Shown: positions 9,376 to 18,262 of the stretch, in pieces
Numbering within the stretch: position 1 is the first letter of the stretch
Layout of the letters: every line of letters starts with the position of its first letter
Assembly (NCBI GenBank): GCA_014360655.1
Contig: JACIXC010000021.1
Coordinates: 1-45,935 of the forward strand
Direction: 5' to 3'
DNA from: Actinomycetota bacterium
Lineage (GTDB): Bacteria > Actinomycetota > Geothermincolia > Geothermincolales > RBG-13-55-18
DNA length: 45,935 nt
Made by a program: the position numbers and the translations under genes
Notes under the pieces: model-generated
The model's input: the letters and a program-made list of their open reading frames with translations, nothing else
Database searches by the model: none
What the model was told of the DNA's origin: nothing

Positions 9376-11466
9376 ATGGACGACAAGGAAGGCTCAAGAC
9401 GCAGGCGGCCGCGGATAAGCGGTCTGCTTCCCGCCGGCGGGAAGGGTAGATCGCTGCTGGTGTCCGCGGCTGCATTCGCGGTCATACTCTCTCTGCTCGT
9501 CTTGGAATATCTTCCCAGGAAATCCCGGTACGAGCTCGGCGAGGCGAGCATGGAGACGGTCATCTCCTCGCGCGCTTTCGAGGTGCTTGACGAGGAGAGC
9601 ACGGAAAGGCTGCGCCAGGAAGAGCGCGAGAGGACGAAAGACCTCTTCGTGAGCCGGGAAGCACGCGACGAGGCCGTGGAACGCCTGGACGGGTTCTTCG
9701 CGCGCGCCGAGTCCCTGCACGGCGTGGAGGGAACGGAGGATAAGAAGCTCGCCTCGCTGCGGGAAGGCGCGCCGGGCGAGCTGGAGGAGGAAACGCTGCG
9801 CGCGTTGCTGGCGGCGTCAGCGGAGGACACGCGACTCCTTTACACCTCCGTGACACAGCTCCTCAACGCTGCCATGACCCAGCCGGTGGGCTACGACAAC
9901 CTGGAACAGGTGCGGGAACAGGTGCGTTCCCGGGCACGCGACCTCCCGCTCACCCCGGGTTTCCAGGAGGCAGCGGCAGACCTCGCGGAGGCCTTCCTGG
10001 ATATCAACACCAACTATTCCGCCGCGGCCGTCCTGAGCGACATGGAGGAGGCCGCGAACAGGGTGCAGCCGGTCTACGCGCACTACGTAGCGGGGCAGAA
10101 GATCGTGGGGAAGGGAGAGGTCATCACCCCGCTCGTCCTCGACTCCCTGGAGGCGGCGGGGGCGCTTTCCCCCATGGGAAGCTACCAGCAGGTGGTGGGG
10201 GTGGCCCTCTTCTCGCTGCTCCTTTACCTCCTGGGGCTGTTCTTCTTCGCCCGCTTCCGCGGCGAGTGGGCCGCCGAACCGCGGGTGGTGGCCTCCCTGT
10301 GCATCGTCATCCTTGTCTTCGCCTTCCTGGCAAGGCTCTTCTCGGTGTTCGCGGACGAGAACCCGCTGTGGGGTTACCTGGTGCCCCTCGCCGTGGTGGG
10401 GCTGACCCTTGTCGCCCTGCTGGATAGGCTGACGGCCCTCTTCGCGGTCACGCTGTGCGGGATGGCGGCGGGGATCTTCTTGAAAGGGAACTTCCCGCTC
10501 ACACTCGCCGCGATAACGGGCGGCACGATCTCGGTGTTCCTGCTGGGCAGGCTGAGCAGGCGGGAGGTGATGATAAGGGCGGGGGCCGTCCTTTCCCTCT
10601 GCCTGGCGGCCGTCTTCGCGGCCACCGCCTCGCTCTTCCAGGACCTGCGGTCGGTTTTCCTGGCGGGGGCGCTGGGAGTGGGCAACGGCGTGTTCTGTAC
10701 CCTGCTCACCCTGGGTATGATACCGGTCATGGAGAGGCTCTCGGGGATCATCACCCCCATGCACCTCCTGGAGCTCGCCTCGCCCGACCACCCGCTGATG
10801 AGGATGCTCATGAACGAGGCGCCGGGAACCTACGGCCACAGCACAGTGGTGGGCAACCTCGCGGAGGCGGCGGCGCAGGCGGTGGGCGCCGATTCCTTGC
10901 TGGCCCGCGTGGGTGCCTTCTACCACGACGTGGGCAAGTTGAGGAGACCCGCATTTTTCGTGGAGAACAGGCCCAACGGGCACGACGGCCTCAAGCCCAA
11001 CCTGAGCGCGCTGGTGATCACCGCGCACGTCAAGGAGGGCGTGGAGCTGGCCCGCGAATACGGCCTGCCCCGCGAGGTCGTGGACATCATCCGCCAGCAT
11101 CACGGCACCTCCCTCGTCCGCTATTTCTACGCCCAGGCGCTGAAGGAGAAGAAGCCTTCCGAGGAGGTGAGCGAGAGCCGCTTCCGTTACCCCGGGGAGA
11201 AGCCCCGGAGCAAGGAGGCGGCGATAGTGATGCTCGCCGACGCGGTGGAAGCGGTGGCGAAGGCCGCGGACAGGCCGACACCCATCAAGCTGGAGCAGCT
11301 CACGCGCAACATGATCAGGGAGAGGCTGGACGACGGGCAGCTGAGCGAGTGCGGCCTCACCCTCGGGGACCTGGAGAAAATAACCATGGCCTTCACCCGC
11401 GTCCTCTGCGGTATGTATCATGAACGCGTGGAATATCCCTCTCTGGTCAAGGGGGAAGGGGCCTGA
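9376..11466 (+). CDS. pgpH: 7TM-HD domain phosphodiesterase, PgpH-type (c-di-AMP hydrolase)
   Basis: PgpH-type proteins hydrolyse cyclic di-AMP at the inner face of the membrane. The 696-residue protein starts with a basic cytoplasmic stretch and one membrane helix (about residues 28-45). A large extracytoplasmic 7TMR-HD N-domain, a bundle of hydrophobic helices and a cytoplasmic HD domain follow. The metal-binding HD is at H517-D518 in FYHDVGKL, with GHSTVVGN upstream and QHHGT downstream. The ATG at 9376 is preferred over the one at 9358, because the latter lies inside the TATAAT promoter box. It overlaps ybeY by one base. Confidence 0.9.
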   Translation: MDDKEGSRRRRPRISGLLPAGGKGRSLLVSAAAFAVILSLLVLEYLPRKSRYELGEASMETVISSRAFEVLDEESTERLRQEERERTKDLFVSREARDEAVERLDGFFARAESLHGVEGTEDKKLASLREGAPGELEEETLRALLAASAEDTRLLYTSVTQLLNAAMTQPVGYDNLEQVREQVRSRARDLPLTPGFQEAAADLAEAFLDINTNYSAAAVLSDMEEAANRVQPVYAHYVAGQKIVGKGEVITPLVLDSLEAAGALSPMGSYQQVVGVALFSLLLYLLGLFFFARFRGEWAAEPRVVASLCIVILVFAFLARLFSVFADENPLWGYLVPLAVVGLTLVALLDRLTALFAVTLCGMAAGIFLKGNFPLTLAAITGGTISVFLLGRLSRREVMIRAGAVLSLCLAAVFAATASLFQDLRSVFLAGALGVGNGVFCTLLTLGMIPVMERLSGIITPMHLLELASPDHPLMRMLMNEAPGTYGHSTVVGNLAEAAAQAVGADSLLARVGAFYHDVGKLRRPAFFVENRPNGHDGLKPNLSALVITAHVKEGVELAREYGLPREVVDIIRQHHGTSLVRYFYAQALKEKKPSEEVSESRFRYPGEKPRSKEAAIVMLADAVEAVAKAADRPTPIKLEQLTRNMIRERLDDGQLSECGLTLGDLEKITMAFTRVLCGMYHERVEYPSLVKGEGA

Positions 11467-11891
11467 TGCGGGTGCTGATAAACCGGAAGACGCGCTCTTC
11501 CATCGATGAAGCGAGGCTGCGGCGCGCCTGCCTGAGGGCGCTGCGGGAAGAGGGAGCGAGGCAGGACGCAATGGTGTCGGTGACGGCGCTGAGCGAGAGG
11601 GAGATGCGGGAGTTGAACCGACGTTACCTGGGCAGGGACGGTGCGACCGACGTCCTCGCCTTCCCCATGCTGGAGCTGGGCGGCGACGGATTCCTGTTGG
11701 GGGATGTCATCATCTGCCCGGCATACGTGCGCCGGCACCGCGCGCGGTATGCGACCGAGGAGGGGAGGGAGCTGGAGATGGTGACGGTGCACGGCATCCT
11801 CCACCTCCTGGGATACGAAGACGACGACGCGGAGGGCGCGGAGGCCATGGACCGCAGGGTGCGGGAGATACTGCGCCTGGGGGAAAGGTAA
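11466..11891 (+). CDS. ybeY: endoribonuclease / rRNA maturation factor YbeY
   Basis: YbeY is a metal-dependent RNase for 16S rRNA 3'-end maturation and ribosome quality control. The 141-residue length is normal. DVLAFP and the metal-site segment HGILHLLGYEDDD are clear. The first two histidines (H109, H113) are kept, but the place of the third ligand, normally His after a GYD motif, is taken by an acidic residue (E118-D119). The start ATG overlaps the pgpH stop in a TGATG junction, so translation is coupled. phoH, pgpH and ybeY are expected to work with the rRNA-processing machinery; era, the usual next gene, is replaced here by corC. Confidence 0.93.
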   Translation: MRVLINRKTRSSIDEARLRRACLRALREEGARQDAMVSVTALSEREMRELNRRYLGRDGATDVLAFPMLELGGDGFLLGDVIICPAYVRRHRARYATEEGRELEMVTVHGILHLLGYEDDDAEGAEAMDRRVREILRLGER

Positions 11892-11901
11892 GGAGGCGAT
11901 G

Positions 11902-13215
11902 ATGCATACTGGCGTGCCGCTTTCCGCGGCTGTCATAAGCGGCGGGGAACTTGCCTGGAGGCTCTCTTCCCTTGTCGCCCTCCTGGTGGTGGCCGCCTTC
12001 CTGGCCATGGCCGAGATATCGCTGGTGAGCGTGAACCGCCTGCGCGTGCGCGTCCTCGGCGAGGAGGGCGACAAAAGAGCCCAGAGGCTGGAGAAGCTCT
12101 TGGCCCAGCCTCACCGCTTCCTTTCCACCATCCTCATGCTCACGCTTCTCGTGCAGGTCGGCGCGTCGTCCATTGCGGCGGGCCTGGCCCTCGAGCTGGG
12201 ACTCCCCGTGGCCACGGCGGTCGCCACGGGGGTGATGACCTTCCTCATCTTCATCTTCTCGGAGATGGCGCCCAAGACCTACGCCACCACGCATCCCGAG
12301 GCCGTGGCCCTCGCCGTGGCTCCCGCCATAAGGACGCTTTCCATCGTCTTCTATCCCCTCGTACGCGTCCTCATCCTCCTCTCCAACGGCGTCATACGCG
12401 CCCTGGGGGGGGAGACCACGGGGGAGGGGCCCTTCGTAACGGAAAAGGACATCAAGGCCATGGTGACCGCGGCGCAGGAACAGGACATGATAGAGGAACA
12501 GGAGGAAAAGCTCATACATTCCATATTCGAGTTCGGCGATACCCTGGTCAGGGAGGTCATGATCCCGCGCACGGACATGGTCATGCTGGAAGAGGGCGCC
12601 AGCATGGAGGAGGCGCTCGAGGTCATCTTGGGATCGGGTTATTCGCGCATCCCCGTGTACCGCGGCGATTTCGACCACATCGTCGGCGTGCTCTACGCCA
12701 AGGACCTGCTTCCCTACCTCAAGCGGGGGGAGAGCGACGCCCGCATCAGGGACCTGCTTAGGGAGGCCTACTTCGTGCCCGAGACGAAGAGGGTGAGCGA
12801 GCTCCTCAACGAACTGCGCAGCCTCACCATCCACATGGCCATCGTCCTGGACGAGTACGGCGGCACATCGGGCCTGGTGACCATCGAGGACGTGCTGGAG
12901 GAGATAGTGGGGGAGATTTTCGACGAGTACGACCGAGCCGTCGAGCTCTACGAGAGGCTAGGGGACGGCAAGTATTCCATCGACGCGCGCATCTCCATCG
13001 ACGACCTCAACGATCTCTTGGGCACCAAGCTGCCCGCCCACGAGTGGGATACCCTGGGGGGCCTCATGTACAACCTCATGGGAAAGATCCCAAAGCAGGG
13101 GGAGAGCGTGGACTTCGAAGGCCTGCGCCTCACGGCGCAGAAGGTGGTGGGGAGGCGCATATACAAGGTCCTCCTGGAGGTCCTGGCGACGGGGGAAGAT
13201 GAAGGGGAAGGATGA
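11902..13215 (+). CDS. CNNM/CBS-domain membrane protein (HlyC/CorC family)
   Basis: The 437-residue protein has an N-terminal CNNM-type membrane domain with about four hydrophobic segments (residues 1-170). Two CBS repeats follow, beginning with [14 protein letters not shown] and ending with [27 protein letters not shown]-terminal CorC/HlyC domain completes the layout. Family members are implicated in magnesium or cobalt efflux and were once called hemolysins; the substrate here is not shown. ATG 11902 is chosen over 11899 because the AAGGAGG at 11890-11896 is then correctly spaced. The gene overlaps pgeF by 17 bases. Confidence 0.9.
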   Translation: MHTGVPLSAAVISGGELAWRLSSLVALLVVAAFLAMAEISLVSVNRLRVRVLGEEGDKRAQRLEKLLAQPHRFLSTILMLTLLVQVGASSIAAGLALELGLPVATAVATGVMTFLIFIFSEMAPKTYATTHPEAVALAVAPAIRTLSIVFYPLVRVLILLSNGVIRALGGETTGEGPFVTEKDIKAMVTAAQEQDMIEEQEEKLIHSIFEFGDTLVREVMIPRTDMVMLEEGASMEEALEVILGSGYSRIPVYRGDFDHIVGVLYAKDLLPYLKRGESDARIRDLLREAYFVPETKRVSELLNELRSLTIHMAIVLDEYGGTSGLVTIEDVLEEIVGEIFDEYDRAVELYERLGDGKYSIDARISIDDLNDLLGTKLPAHEWDTLGGLMYNLMGKIPKQGESVDFEGLRLTAQKVVGRRIYKVLLEVLATGEDEGEG

Positions 13216-14026
13216 GACCGCGTGCGACGCACGCGGGGGCTGGACGGAAGCCGGGCGACTCCTGGGCGAGGGCATCAGGCTGCTTTTCACCGACCGCAGC
13301 GGCGGCGTGAGCCGCCCTCCTTACGACACGCTAAACCTCTCACGTCGCAGCGGCGATGACCCGCGCGCCGTGGAGGCCAACCGCAGGTCGGTGGCCTCGG
13401 TGCTGGGACTAGAGCCGAGGAGGCTGGTCTTCATGCGCCAGGTGCACGGCCTGCGGGTGCGCAGGGTGAGGCGTGGGGGCGGCGGGAAGCCGCGCACCGT
13501 GCCCGGCTGCGACGGACTTTACACCACGGAGGAAGGGCTGGCGCTCGCCGTTCTAACGGCGGACTGCGTGCCCCTGGCGGTCGCATTTCCCGCCGTACCC
13601 CTGGTGGCCGTCCTCCATGCCGGCTGGCGGGGCACCCTCGGAGATATAGCGGGTTCCTTCCTGGCGCGGCTGCGCGAGGAGCTCGGGCTGTCCCCGCTGG
13701 ACGCGAGGGTGGTCATGGGGCCCGCCATCGGGCCCTGCTGCTACCTGGTGGAGGAAGGCAGGGCGCGTCTGTTCGTCGAAAAATACGGAGAGGAGAGCGG
13801 CGTGGTGAGGGAAGACGGCGGCTTTCGCGTCGATCTTCCGCGCGCCAACCGCCTGAACCTGGCGCGGGCCGGCGTAAGTGAAGAGAACGTACACCTGGCG
13901 GGAGGGTGCACCGCCTGCGAAGCGAGGTACTTCTCCTTCCGCAGGGACGGAGAGACCGGCCGCCAGGGTGCCTTCATCCTATTGGAAAGGAAGGAGAGTC
14001 GACCGACGGGGGTGCCCGCGCGATGA
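13199..14026 (+). CDS. pgeF: laccase-domain purine nucleoside phosphorylase, YfiH/YlmD (PgeF) family
   Basis: The 275-residue protein belongs to the multicopper-oxidase-like fold family now known to act on purine nucleosides (phosphorolysis and deamination) and, in some bacteria, to edit peptidoglycan precursors. Active-site segments are FMRQVHG (His), LTADCVP (Cys), VLHAGWRG (His) and GPAIGPCCY. The ATG at 13199 lies inside the end of corC and adds about 25 residues before the usual domain start; no better start is visible. It is the first gene of a ylm-type cluster (ylmD here, ylmE=yggS, ylmF=sepF, ylmG=yggT, divIVA). Its stop overlaps acyP in ATGA. Confidence 0.88.
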   Translation: MKGKDETACDARGGWTEAGRLLGEGIRLLFTDRSGGVSRPPYDTLNLSRRSGDDPRAVEANRRSVASVLGLEPRRLVFMRQVHGLRVRRVRRGGGGKPRTVPGCDGLYTTEEGLALAVLTADCVPLAVAFPAVPLVAVLHAGWRGTLGDIAGSFLARLREELGLSPLDARVVMGPAIGPCCYLVEEGRARLFVEKYGEESGVVREDGGFRVDLPRANRLNLARAGVSEENVHLAGGCTACEARYFSFRRDGETGRQGAFILLERKESRPTGVPAR

Positions 14027-14304
14027 AGGCAAGAGCGCGCGTGACTTTGAGCGGAAGGGTACAGGGTGTATACTACCGTTCCTACGCTCGGGACGAGGCA
14101 AGGCGGTTGGGCCTCAAGGGGTGGGTGCGCAATAACCCAGACGGCCGCGTGGAACTGGTCTGCGAGGGGGAGGAGGACGCCGTTCTGGCCATGATCGACT
14201 GGTGCTGGAAGGGTTCCCCGTCTTCCCGCGTGAGCGACGTGGAGGTGGCCTGGGAGGAATACCGGGGTGAGTTCGACGACTTCCGCGTGACCTACGGTTT
14301 TTAG
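14023..14304 (+). CDS. acyP: acylphosphatase
   Basis: The 93-residue protein hydrolyses carboxyl-phosphate bonds of acylphosphates. The catalytic arginine is R19 in GRVQGVYYR and the catalytic asparagine is N37 in GWVRNNPDGRVE, both in the standard spacing. The ATG at 14023 overlaps the pgeF stop (ATGA), so it is coupled to that gene. Acylphosphatase is not a usual member of the ylm cluster, so this is an insertion by the host lineage. Its physiological substrate is uncertain. Confidence 0.95.
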   Translation: MKARARVTLSGRVQGVYYRSYARDEARRLGLKGWVRNNPDGRVELVCEGEEDAVLAMIDWCWKGSPSSRVSDVEVAWEEYRGEFDDFRVTYGF

Positions 14305-14313
14305 GGTGAGGAC

Positions 14314-14973
14314 ATGAGCGAGGCGGAAATACTCCTAAGGCTGGTCATCGCCGCCCTGTGTGGAGGGCTCATCGGCATGGAACGCGAAAGGGGCGACAGG
14401 CCGGCGGGCTTCCGCACCTATATCCTGGTGTCGCTGGGGGCCGCGCTCTTCACCATCCTCTCCCTCGTCGCCTTCCCGCGATCGGATACCGCACGCGTGG
14501 CCGCCCAGATAGTGGTGGGAATGGGTTTCCTGGGAGCGGGGGTCATCGTGGTCTACGGGGGGACCCACGTGGTGGGCATAACCACGGCCGCCACCATGTG
14601 GGCCACTGCGGCGGTGGGCATGGCGTCCGGGGCGGGATACCTGGTCACGGCGGCGTACTGCACCGGGATAATACTCGTCGTCCTGGTCGCGTTGCCCTGG
14701 ATCGAGAGCAGCATCATAGCCCGCTTTCAGAAGCGCAGGCTCTATTTCACCGTACAGGCGGCACACCGCGAGGGCCTGGTGGAGGAGGTGCAGGACACGC
14801 TCGCCGCCTACCGCATCCCCTTTCTCCTCCTGCGCTTTCAGGATTGCGCCGAGGGTGAGGGTTTGTGCTCGCTGCTGCTGCGGGCGAACGTGTCAGGGAA
14901 GGTGGACCTCATGGAACTGATGGAGAAACTGCGGGGCATCCCCGGGGTAACCTCGGTGGCTTTCGAGGAGTAA
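14314..14973 (+). CDS. MgtC/SapB family membrane protein
   Basis: The 219-residue protein has the MgtC N-terminal domain with several membrane helices. It includes the signature GLIGMERERGDRPAGFRTY (about residues 17-35), GMGFLGAGVIV and TTAATMWATAAVGMA. A cytoplasmic C-terminal ACT-like region follows (LYFTVQAAHREGLVEEVQDT). Family members are linked to growth in low magnesium and to inhibition of the F-type ATPase in pathogens; in free-living bacteria the role is unclear. It starts 9 bases after acyP with GAGG close upstream and is probably co-transcribed. Its place within a division gene cluster is unusual. Confidence 0.9.
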   Translation: MSEAEILLRLVIAALCGGLIGMERERGDRPAGFRTYILVSLGAALFTILSLVAFPRSDTARVAAQIVVGMGFLGAGVIVVYGGTHVVGITTAATMWATAAVGMASGAGYLVTAAYCTGIILVVLVALPWIESSIIARFQKRRLYFTVQAAHREGLVEEVQDTLAAYRIPFLLLRFQDCAEGEGLCSLLLRANVSGKVDLMELMEKLRGIPGVTSVAFEE

Positions 14974-14991
14974 GCTGGAACGGGGCCGGTG

Positions 14992-15669
14992 ATGGGGATA
15001 GCGGAGAACCTGCAGGCGGTAAGGGAGCGCATTGCCGCTGCGGCGATGCGCGCGGGCAGGGAAACGGATTCCGTCAGGCTGGTGGCGGTGAGCAAGGGGA
15101 GGAGCCTGGAGGCGATCAGGGAGGCGATGCGCGCAGGACAGAAGGCCTTCGGGGAGAACCGCGCGCAGGAGCTGCGCGAGAAAGCGCTGCTTCTGGGAGA
15201 GGACGTGGAGTGGCATTTCGTTGGCCATCTGCAGAGGAATAAGGTTAATATGGTAGTGGGAAAGGCCGCCCTCATCCATTCCCTGGACAGCCGGAGGCTG
15301 GCGGCGGCCATATCGGCACGGGCCCTCGCCCTGGGCACGGTACAGGACGTCCTCGTGCAGGTGAACGTCTCCGGCGAGGAGACCAAGTCCGGGGTGGAGG
15401 AGAGCGGGGCCGCGGACCTGGTGGGGGAGATACTTTCCCTGCCCGGCCTGAGGGTGAGGGGGTTGATGACCATCGCCCCCGTGTGGGCGGAAGGGGAGAA
15501 GTCCCGCCCCTTCTTCCGCGCATTGCGCGAGTTGAGGGATACGCTGCGGGAAGCCTACCCGCGAGCGGACCTCTCCCTTCTCAGCATGGGCATGACGCAG
15601 GATTTCGAGGTGGCCGTGGAGGAAGGAGCGGACTTAGTCCGCGTGGGCACGGCCATATTCGCGGATTAG
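14992..15669 (+). CDS. yggS: YggS/YlmE family pyridoxal-phosphate-binding protein
   Basis: The 225-residue protein is a single-domain PLP protein of the alanine-racemase-like TIM barrel. The PLP lysine is K35 in LVAVSKGR. FGENRAQEL, WHFVGHLQRNK and the signature MGMTQDFEVAVEEGADLVRVGTAIF are all present. Family knowledge: these proteins buffer PLP and influence amino-acid and B6 homeostasis rather than catalyse a known reaction. It is followed by sepF, proC, yggT and divIVA, and the proC neighbour is typical of the wider family. ATG 14992 is preferred; GTG 14989 would add one residue. Confidence 0.94.
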   Translation: MGIAENLQAVRERIAAAAMRAGRETDSVRLVAVSKGRSLEAIREAMRAGQKAFGENRAQELREKALLLGEDVEWHFVGHLQRNKVNMVVGKAALIHSLDSRRLAAAISARALALGTVQDVLVQVNVSGEETKSGVEESGAADLVGEILSLPGLRVRGLMTIAPVWAEGEKSRPFFRALRELRDTLREAYPRADLSLLSMGMTQDFEVAVEEGADLVRVGTAIFAD

Positions 15670-15688
15670 ATGCGAGGGAGGTAATGCC

Positions 15689-16135
15689 ATGGCAGGGTTT
15701 TTCCGCAAGGCGCTCATCTACCTGGGCCTGGTCGAGGACGACGAGTTCGAGGAGTTGATCGATTATGACGAGGCGGAGGCGCCGGAGCCGCACGTGAGCC
15801 GCCGCGCCATGCGCGAAGAGGCCCGCGTGGCATCGCTGCAGGCGGTGCCAAGCAGGCAGGTGCGCGTGCACATGGTGGAACCTAAATCCTTCAACGACGC
15901 CGAGCAGATCGGCCAGAAGTTCAAGGCCGACATACCCGTCATAATAAACCTGCAGCAGGCCGATCCCGAGCTCTCCAAGAGGCTAATCGACTTCGCAAGC
16001 GGGCTCACCTATGGCCTGGAAGGCGGCATCCAGCGCGTGGCGGACAGGGTGTTCCTGCTCACGCCGCACAACGTCGAAGTCTCCGCCGAGGACAAGAGGT
16101 GGCTGCGCGAGAAGGGTTTTTTCAACCAGTTCTGA
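15689..16135 (+). CDS. sepF: cell division protein SepF
   Basis: SepF anchors FtsZ filaments to the membrane at the division site and is essential in actinobacteria that lack FtsA. The 148-residue protein has an N-terminal amphipathic segment (MAGFFRKALIYLGLVEDDEF), an acidic linker, and the conserved core. That core contains SFNDAEQIGQKFKADIPVI, LIDFASGLTYGLEGGIQRV and VFLLTPHNVEVS. GGAGGT at 15677-15682 fixes the ATG at 15689. It sits between yggS and proC, the classical place. It supports a Gram-positive or actinobacterial origin of the window. Confidence 0.97.
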   Translation: MAGFFRKALIYLGLVEDDEFEELIDYDEAEAPEPHVSRRAMREEARVASLQAVPSRQVRVHMVEPKSFNDAEQIGQKFKADIPVIINLQQADPELSKRLIDFASGLTYGLEGGIQRVADRVFLLTPHNVEVSAEDKRWLREKGFFNQF

Positions 16136-16168
16136 GGTCCCGGCATCCGCTGAAAAAGGGGGAAGGGC

Positions 16169-16966
16169 ATGAAGAAGTTGGCCTTCCTCGGTGGAGGGAA
16201 GATGGCGGAGGCCATCATCAAGGGCCTGCTCGCAGCGGGCTGGGCCGCCGCCGAGGAGATGGTGGTATCCGATATCGACCGATCGCGCCTGGAGGCGCTG
16301 GCGAGGGAATACAAGGTCAACACCTCGGTGTCCAACCGGGAGGCGGCGTCGCAGGCCGAGGTGGTCCTTCTCGCGGTTAAACCCCAGAACGTGGAGGAAG
16401 TGATGGGGGAGGTGGCGGAAACGCTCCACCCCGGGCAGGTCCTCATCTCCATAGCCATGGGAAAGAGCACCGCTCTCCTGGAGAGCCTCGCGGCGGGAGA
16501 GACGGCGGTGGTGAGGGTCATGCCCAACAACCCGGCCATGGTGGGCCGCGCGGTTTCCGTGATCAGCTACGGCCGCTTCGCGGACGACAGGGCGCGCGAA
16601 TCGGCCCTCGGCATCTTCCGCTGCCTCGGAGAGGTGCTAGAGATCGAGGAGCGCCACCAGGACGCCGCCATGGCCATATCCGGCTGCGGGCCCGCCTATT
16701 TCTACCTCATAGCCGAGGCCATCGCCGACGCGGGGGTCAAGCTTGGACTGCAGCGCGACCTGGCCCTGCAGCTGGCCGTCGGCACCATGTTCGGAGCGGC
16801 TTCCATGATGAGGGAGAGCGGGCTTGAGCCCGCGCGACTGAGGGGGATGGTCGCTTCCCCGGCGGGATCGACCATCATGGCCCTGGAGGCGCTGGAGGAG
16901 TCGGGGATACGCGCCGCCTTCTTCCGGGCCCTGGAGGCAGCCTACCGCCGTGCCAGGGAGGTATGA
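16169..16966 (+). CDS. proC: pyrroline-5-carboxylate reductase
   Basis: ProC reduces pyrroline-5-carboxylate to proline with NAD(P)H, the last step of proline synthesis. The 265-residue protein has the N-terminal Rossmann motif FLGGGKMAEAI (residues 6-16). VRVMPNNPAMVG and the C-terminal dimerisation region with SGCGPAYFYLIAEAIADAGVKLGL follow. The final part carries the usual SPAGSTIMALEALEESGIR signature. GGGAAGGG precedes the ATG. proC is found inside ylm/division clusters in many Gram-positive and actinobacterial genomes, next to yggS and yggT. Confidence 0.96.
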   Translation: MKKLAFLGGGKMAEAIIKGLLAAGWAAAEEMVVSDIDRSRLEALAREYKVNTSVSNREAASQAEVVLLAVKPQNVEEVMGEVAETLHPGQVLISIAMGKSTALLESLAAGETAVVRVMPNNPAMVGRAVSVISYGRFADDRARESALGIFRCLGEVLEIEERHQDAAMAISGCGPAYFYLIAEAIADAGVKLGLQRDLALQLAVGTMFGAASMMRESGLEPARLRGMVASPAGSTIMALEALEESGIRAAFFRALEAAYRRAREV

Positions 16967-16967
16967 G

Positions 16968-17246
16968 TTGCGGCTCCTCGGGGAGGTCATATGGTGGGCT
17001 CTCGCCGTGTACATGTGGATGATCGTGGCCCGCGCCATCATAACGTGGCTTCCCGTGAGATGGCCGCGCGGCGTGCGTTCCGTGGTGGTCCTCATCTACG
17101 ACCTCACGGAACCCGTCCTCTCGCCACTGCGCAGGATAGTGCCCACGGTCCCGGTGGGCTCGGGCATGGGACTGGACCTGACCCCCATGGTCGTCATCGT
17201 CCTGATACTCTTCCTGCAATGGCTGGTGAGGGGCTTATTCGGTTAG
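16968..17246 (+). CDS. yggT: YggT/YlmG family membrane protein
   Basis: This small 92-residue protein has two membrane helices (about residues 5-25 and 70-90) joined by a loop. The loop carries the family motif DLTEPVLSPLRRIVP. YggT/YlmG proteins are linked to membrane organisation, division and osmotic response, without a defined activity. The start is the TTG at 16968, 5 bases after the GGGAGGT that overlaps the proC stop. A longer GTG start at 16950 is possible but has no ribosome site. It belongs to the ylm cluster between proC and divIVA. Confidence 0.88.
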   Translation: MRLLGEVIWWALAVYMWMIVARAIITWLPVRWPRGVRSVVVLIYDLTEPVLSPLRRIVPTVPVGSGMGLDLTPMVVIVLILFLQWLVRGLFG

Positions 17247-17266
17247 CGGCGACGGCCGAAAATACT

Positions 17267-17272
17267 TATACT
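17267..17272 (+). promoter_or_regulatory. candidate -10 element for divIVA
   Basis: TATACT matches five of six consensus positions. The best -35, TTAGCG at 17243-17248 with 18-base spacing, is weak. It lies in the 107-base gap between yggT and divIVA, the largest in this cluster, which makes a separate divIVA promoter reasonable. Confidence 0.35.
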
Positions 17273-17353
17273 ATGGTTGTGCCCGGGGGAGCGCCGGTAG
17301 TCTCCCCATGCGGGACAGGAGCGGTGTGAACGTGCGTAAAGGAGGCGGTTAAG

Positions 17354-18262
17354 TTGGCTATCGGCCCCATGGATATCCACCACAAGGAATTCAGCACCGT
17401 GCGCGTCGGGGGATACAACAAGGAGGAGGTGGACTCCTTCCTGGACATCGTCGCGGACGAGCTGGACAGGCTGCTCCACCGCAACCAGGAGCAGGCGGAG
17501 CTCATCGAATCCATGCGCGAGAAGGCATCCCAGTACGACTCCATGCAGCAGACCCTGCAGAACGCGCTCATAAACGCCCAGAAGAGCGCGGATAACATCG
17601 TCCAGGAGGCGAGGGCGCAGGCGGAGGCCCAGATAAGGGAGGCCCAGGAGCAGAGCCTGCGCATCCTCGAGGAGGCCAAGACCGAGAGGTCGCGCATCCT
17701 CGAGACCTATGCAGGGATAAGGGAGCAGGTGCTGCGCTACGTCGCGACCATACGCGACATGCTCGAGAAGAACCAGGTGCTGATCAGGGAATACGAAAGC
17801 CGCCTCGCGGCGGCCGAGTTGAGGGAGGAGGCGGCGGGAACGGCGGCCGCAAGGACGGGGGGCGAGGCGTTCTCCGTCCCCACGGAGGCCGCTTTTGCGC
17901 CTGCTCAGCCCGCTCCTTCCGTGCAGGCGGAAGAAGTCCCACCCGCGCAGGCTCAGCAGGCACCCCAGCGGCCAACGGCGCAACCGGCATTCGTTCCCGA
18001 ACCGGAGACACGCGCTGCGGGCGCGCCGGAACCACCGCCGCAGGCGATGCCCGAGCCCGCGCTGTTCCCTCCCGAGGGCGCACCGGCAGCGCCCGCAGCC
18101 GAGCCGGCTCCGCAGGCGCCGCGACAGCCGGTCACCCCGGAGCAGGAGATGGAGATAATGCAGGGTGTCCTACGGGAGGAACGGGAGAGCGCGAGGCCTC
18201 CCGCGCCCCCGGCGGAACCCGCGCCCGCCGAGGAGAAGGAGAAGCATTTCTTCTGGGAGTAG
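17354..18262 (+). CDS. divIVA: DivIVA-domain cell division / polar growth protein
   Basis: DivIVA binds negatively curved membrane at poles and septa and recruits growth or division factors (Wag31 in mycobacteria). The 302-residue protein has the N-terminal DivIVA domain (MDIHHKEF, VGGYNKEEVDSFLDIVADEL) followed by a long coiled coil to about residue 160. From about residue 170 to 290 it is a Pro/Ala/Glu-rich low-complexity tail. The C-terminus ends in KHFFWE. The TTG start at 17354 has AAAGGAGGCGG in good position; ATG 17369 is an alternative. It closes the plus-strand ylm cluster; a convergent gene follows. Confidence 0.93.
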   Translation: MAIGPMDIHHKEFSTVRVGGYNKEEVDSFLDIVADELDRLLHRNQEQAELIESMREKASQYDSMQQTLQNALINAQKSADNIVQEARAQAEAQIREAQEQSLRILEEAKTERSRILETYAGIREQVLRYVATIRDMLEKNQVLIREYESRLAAAELREEAAGTAAARTGGEAFSVPTEAAFAPAQPAPSVQAEEVPPAQAQQAPQRPTAQPAFVPEPETRAAGAPEPPPQAMPEPALFPPEGAPAAPAAEPAPQAPRQPVTPEQEMEIMQGVLREERESARPPAPPAEPAPAEEKEKHFFWE

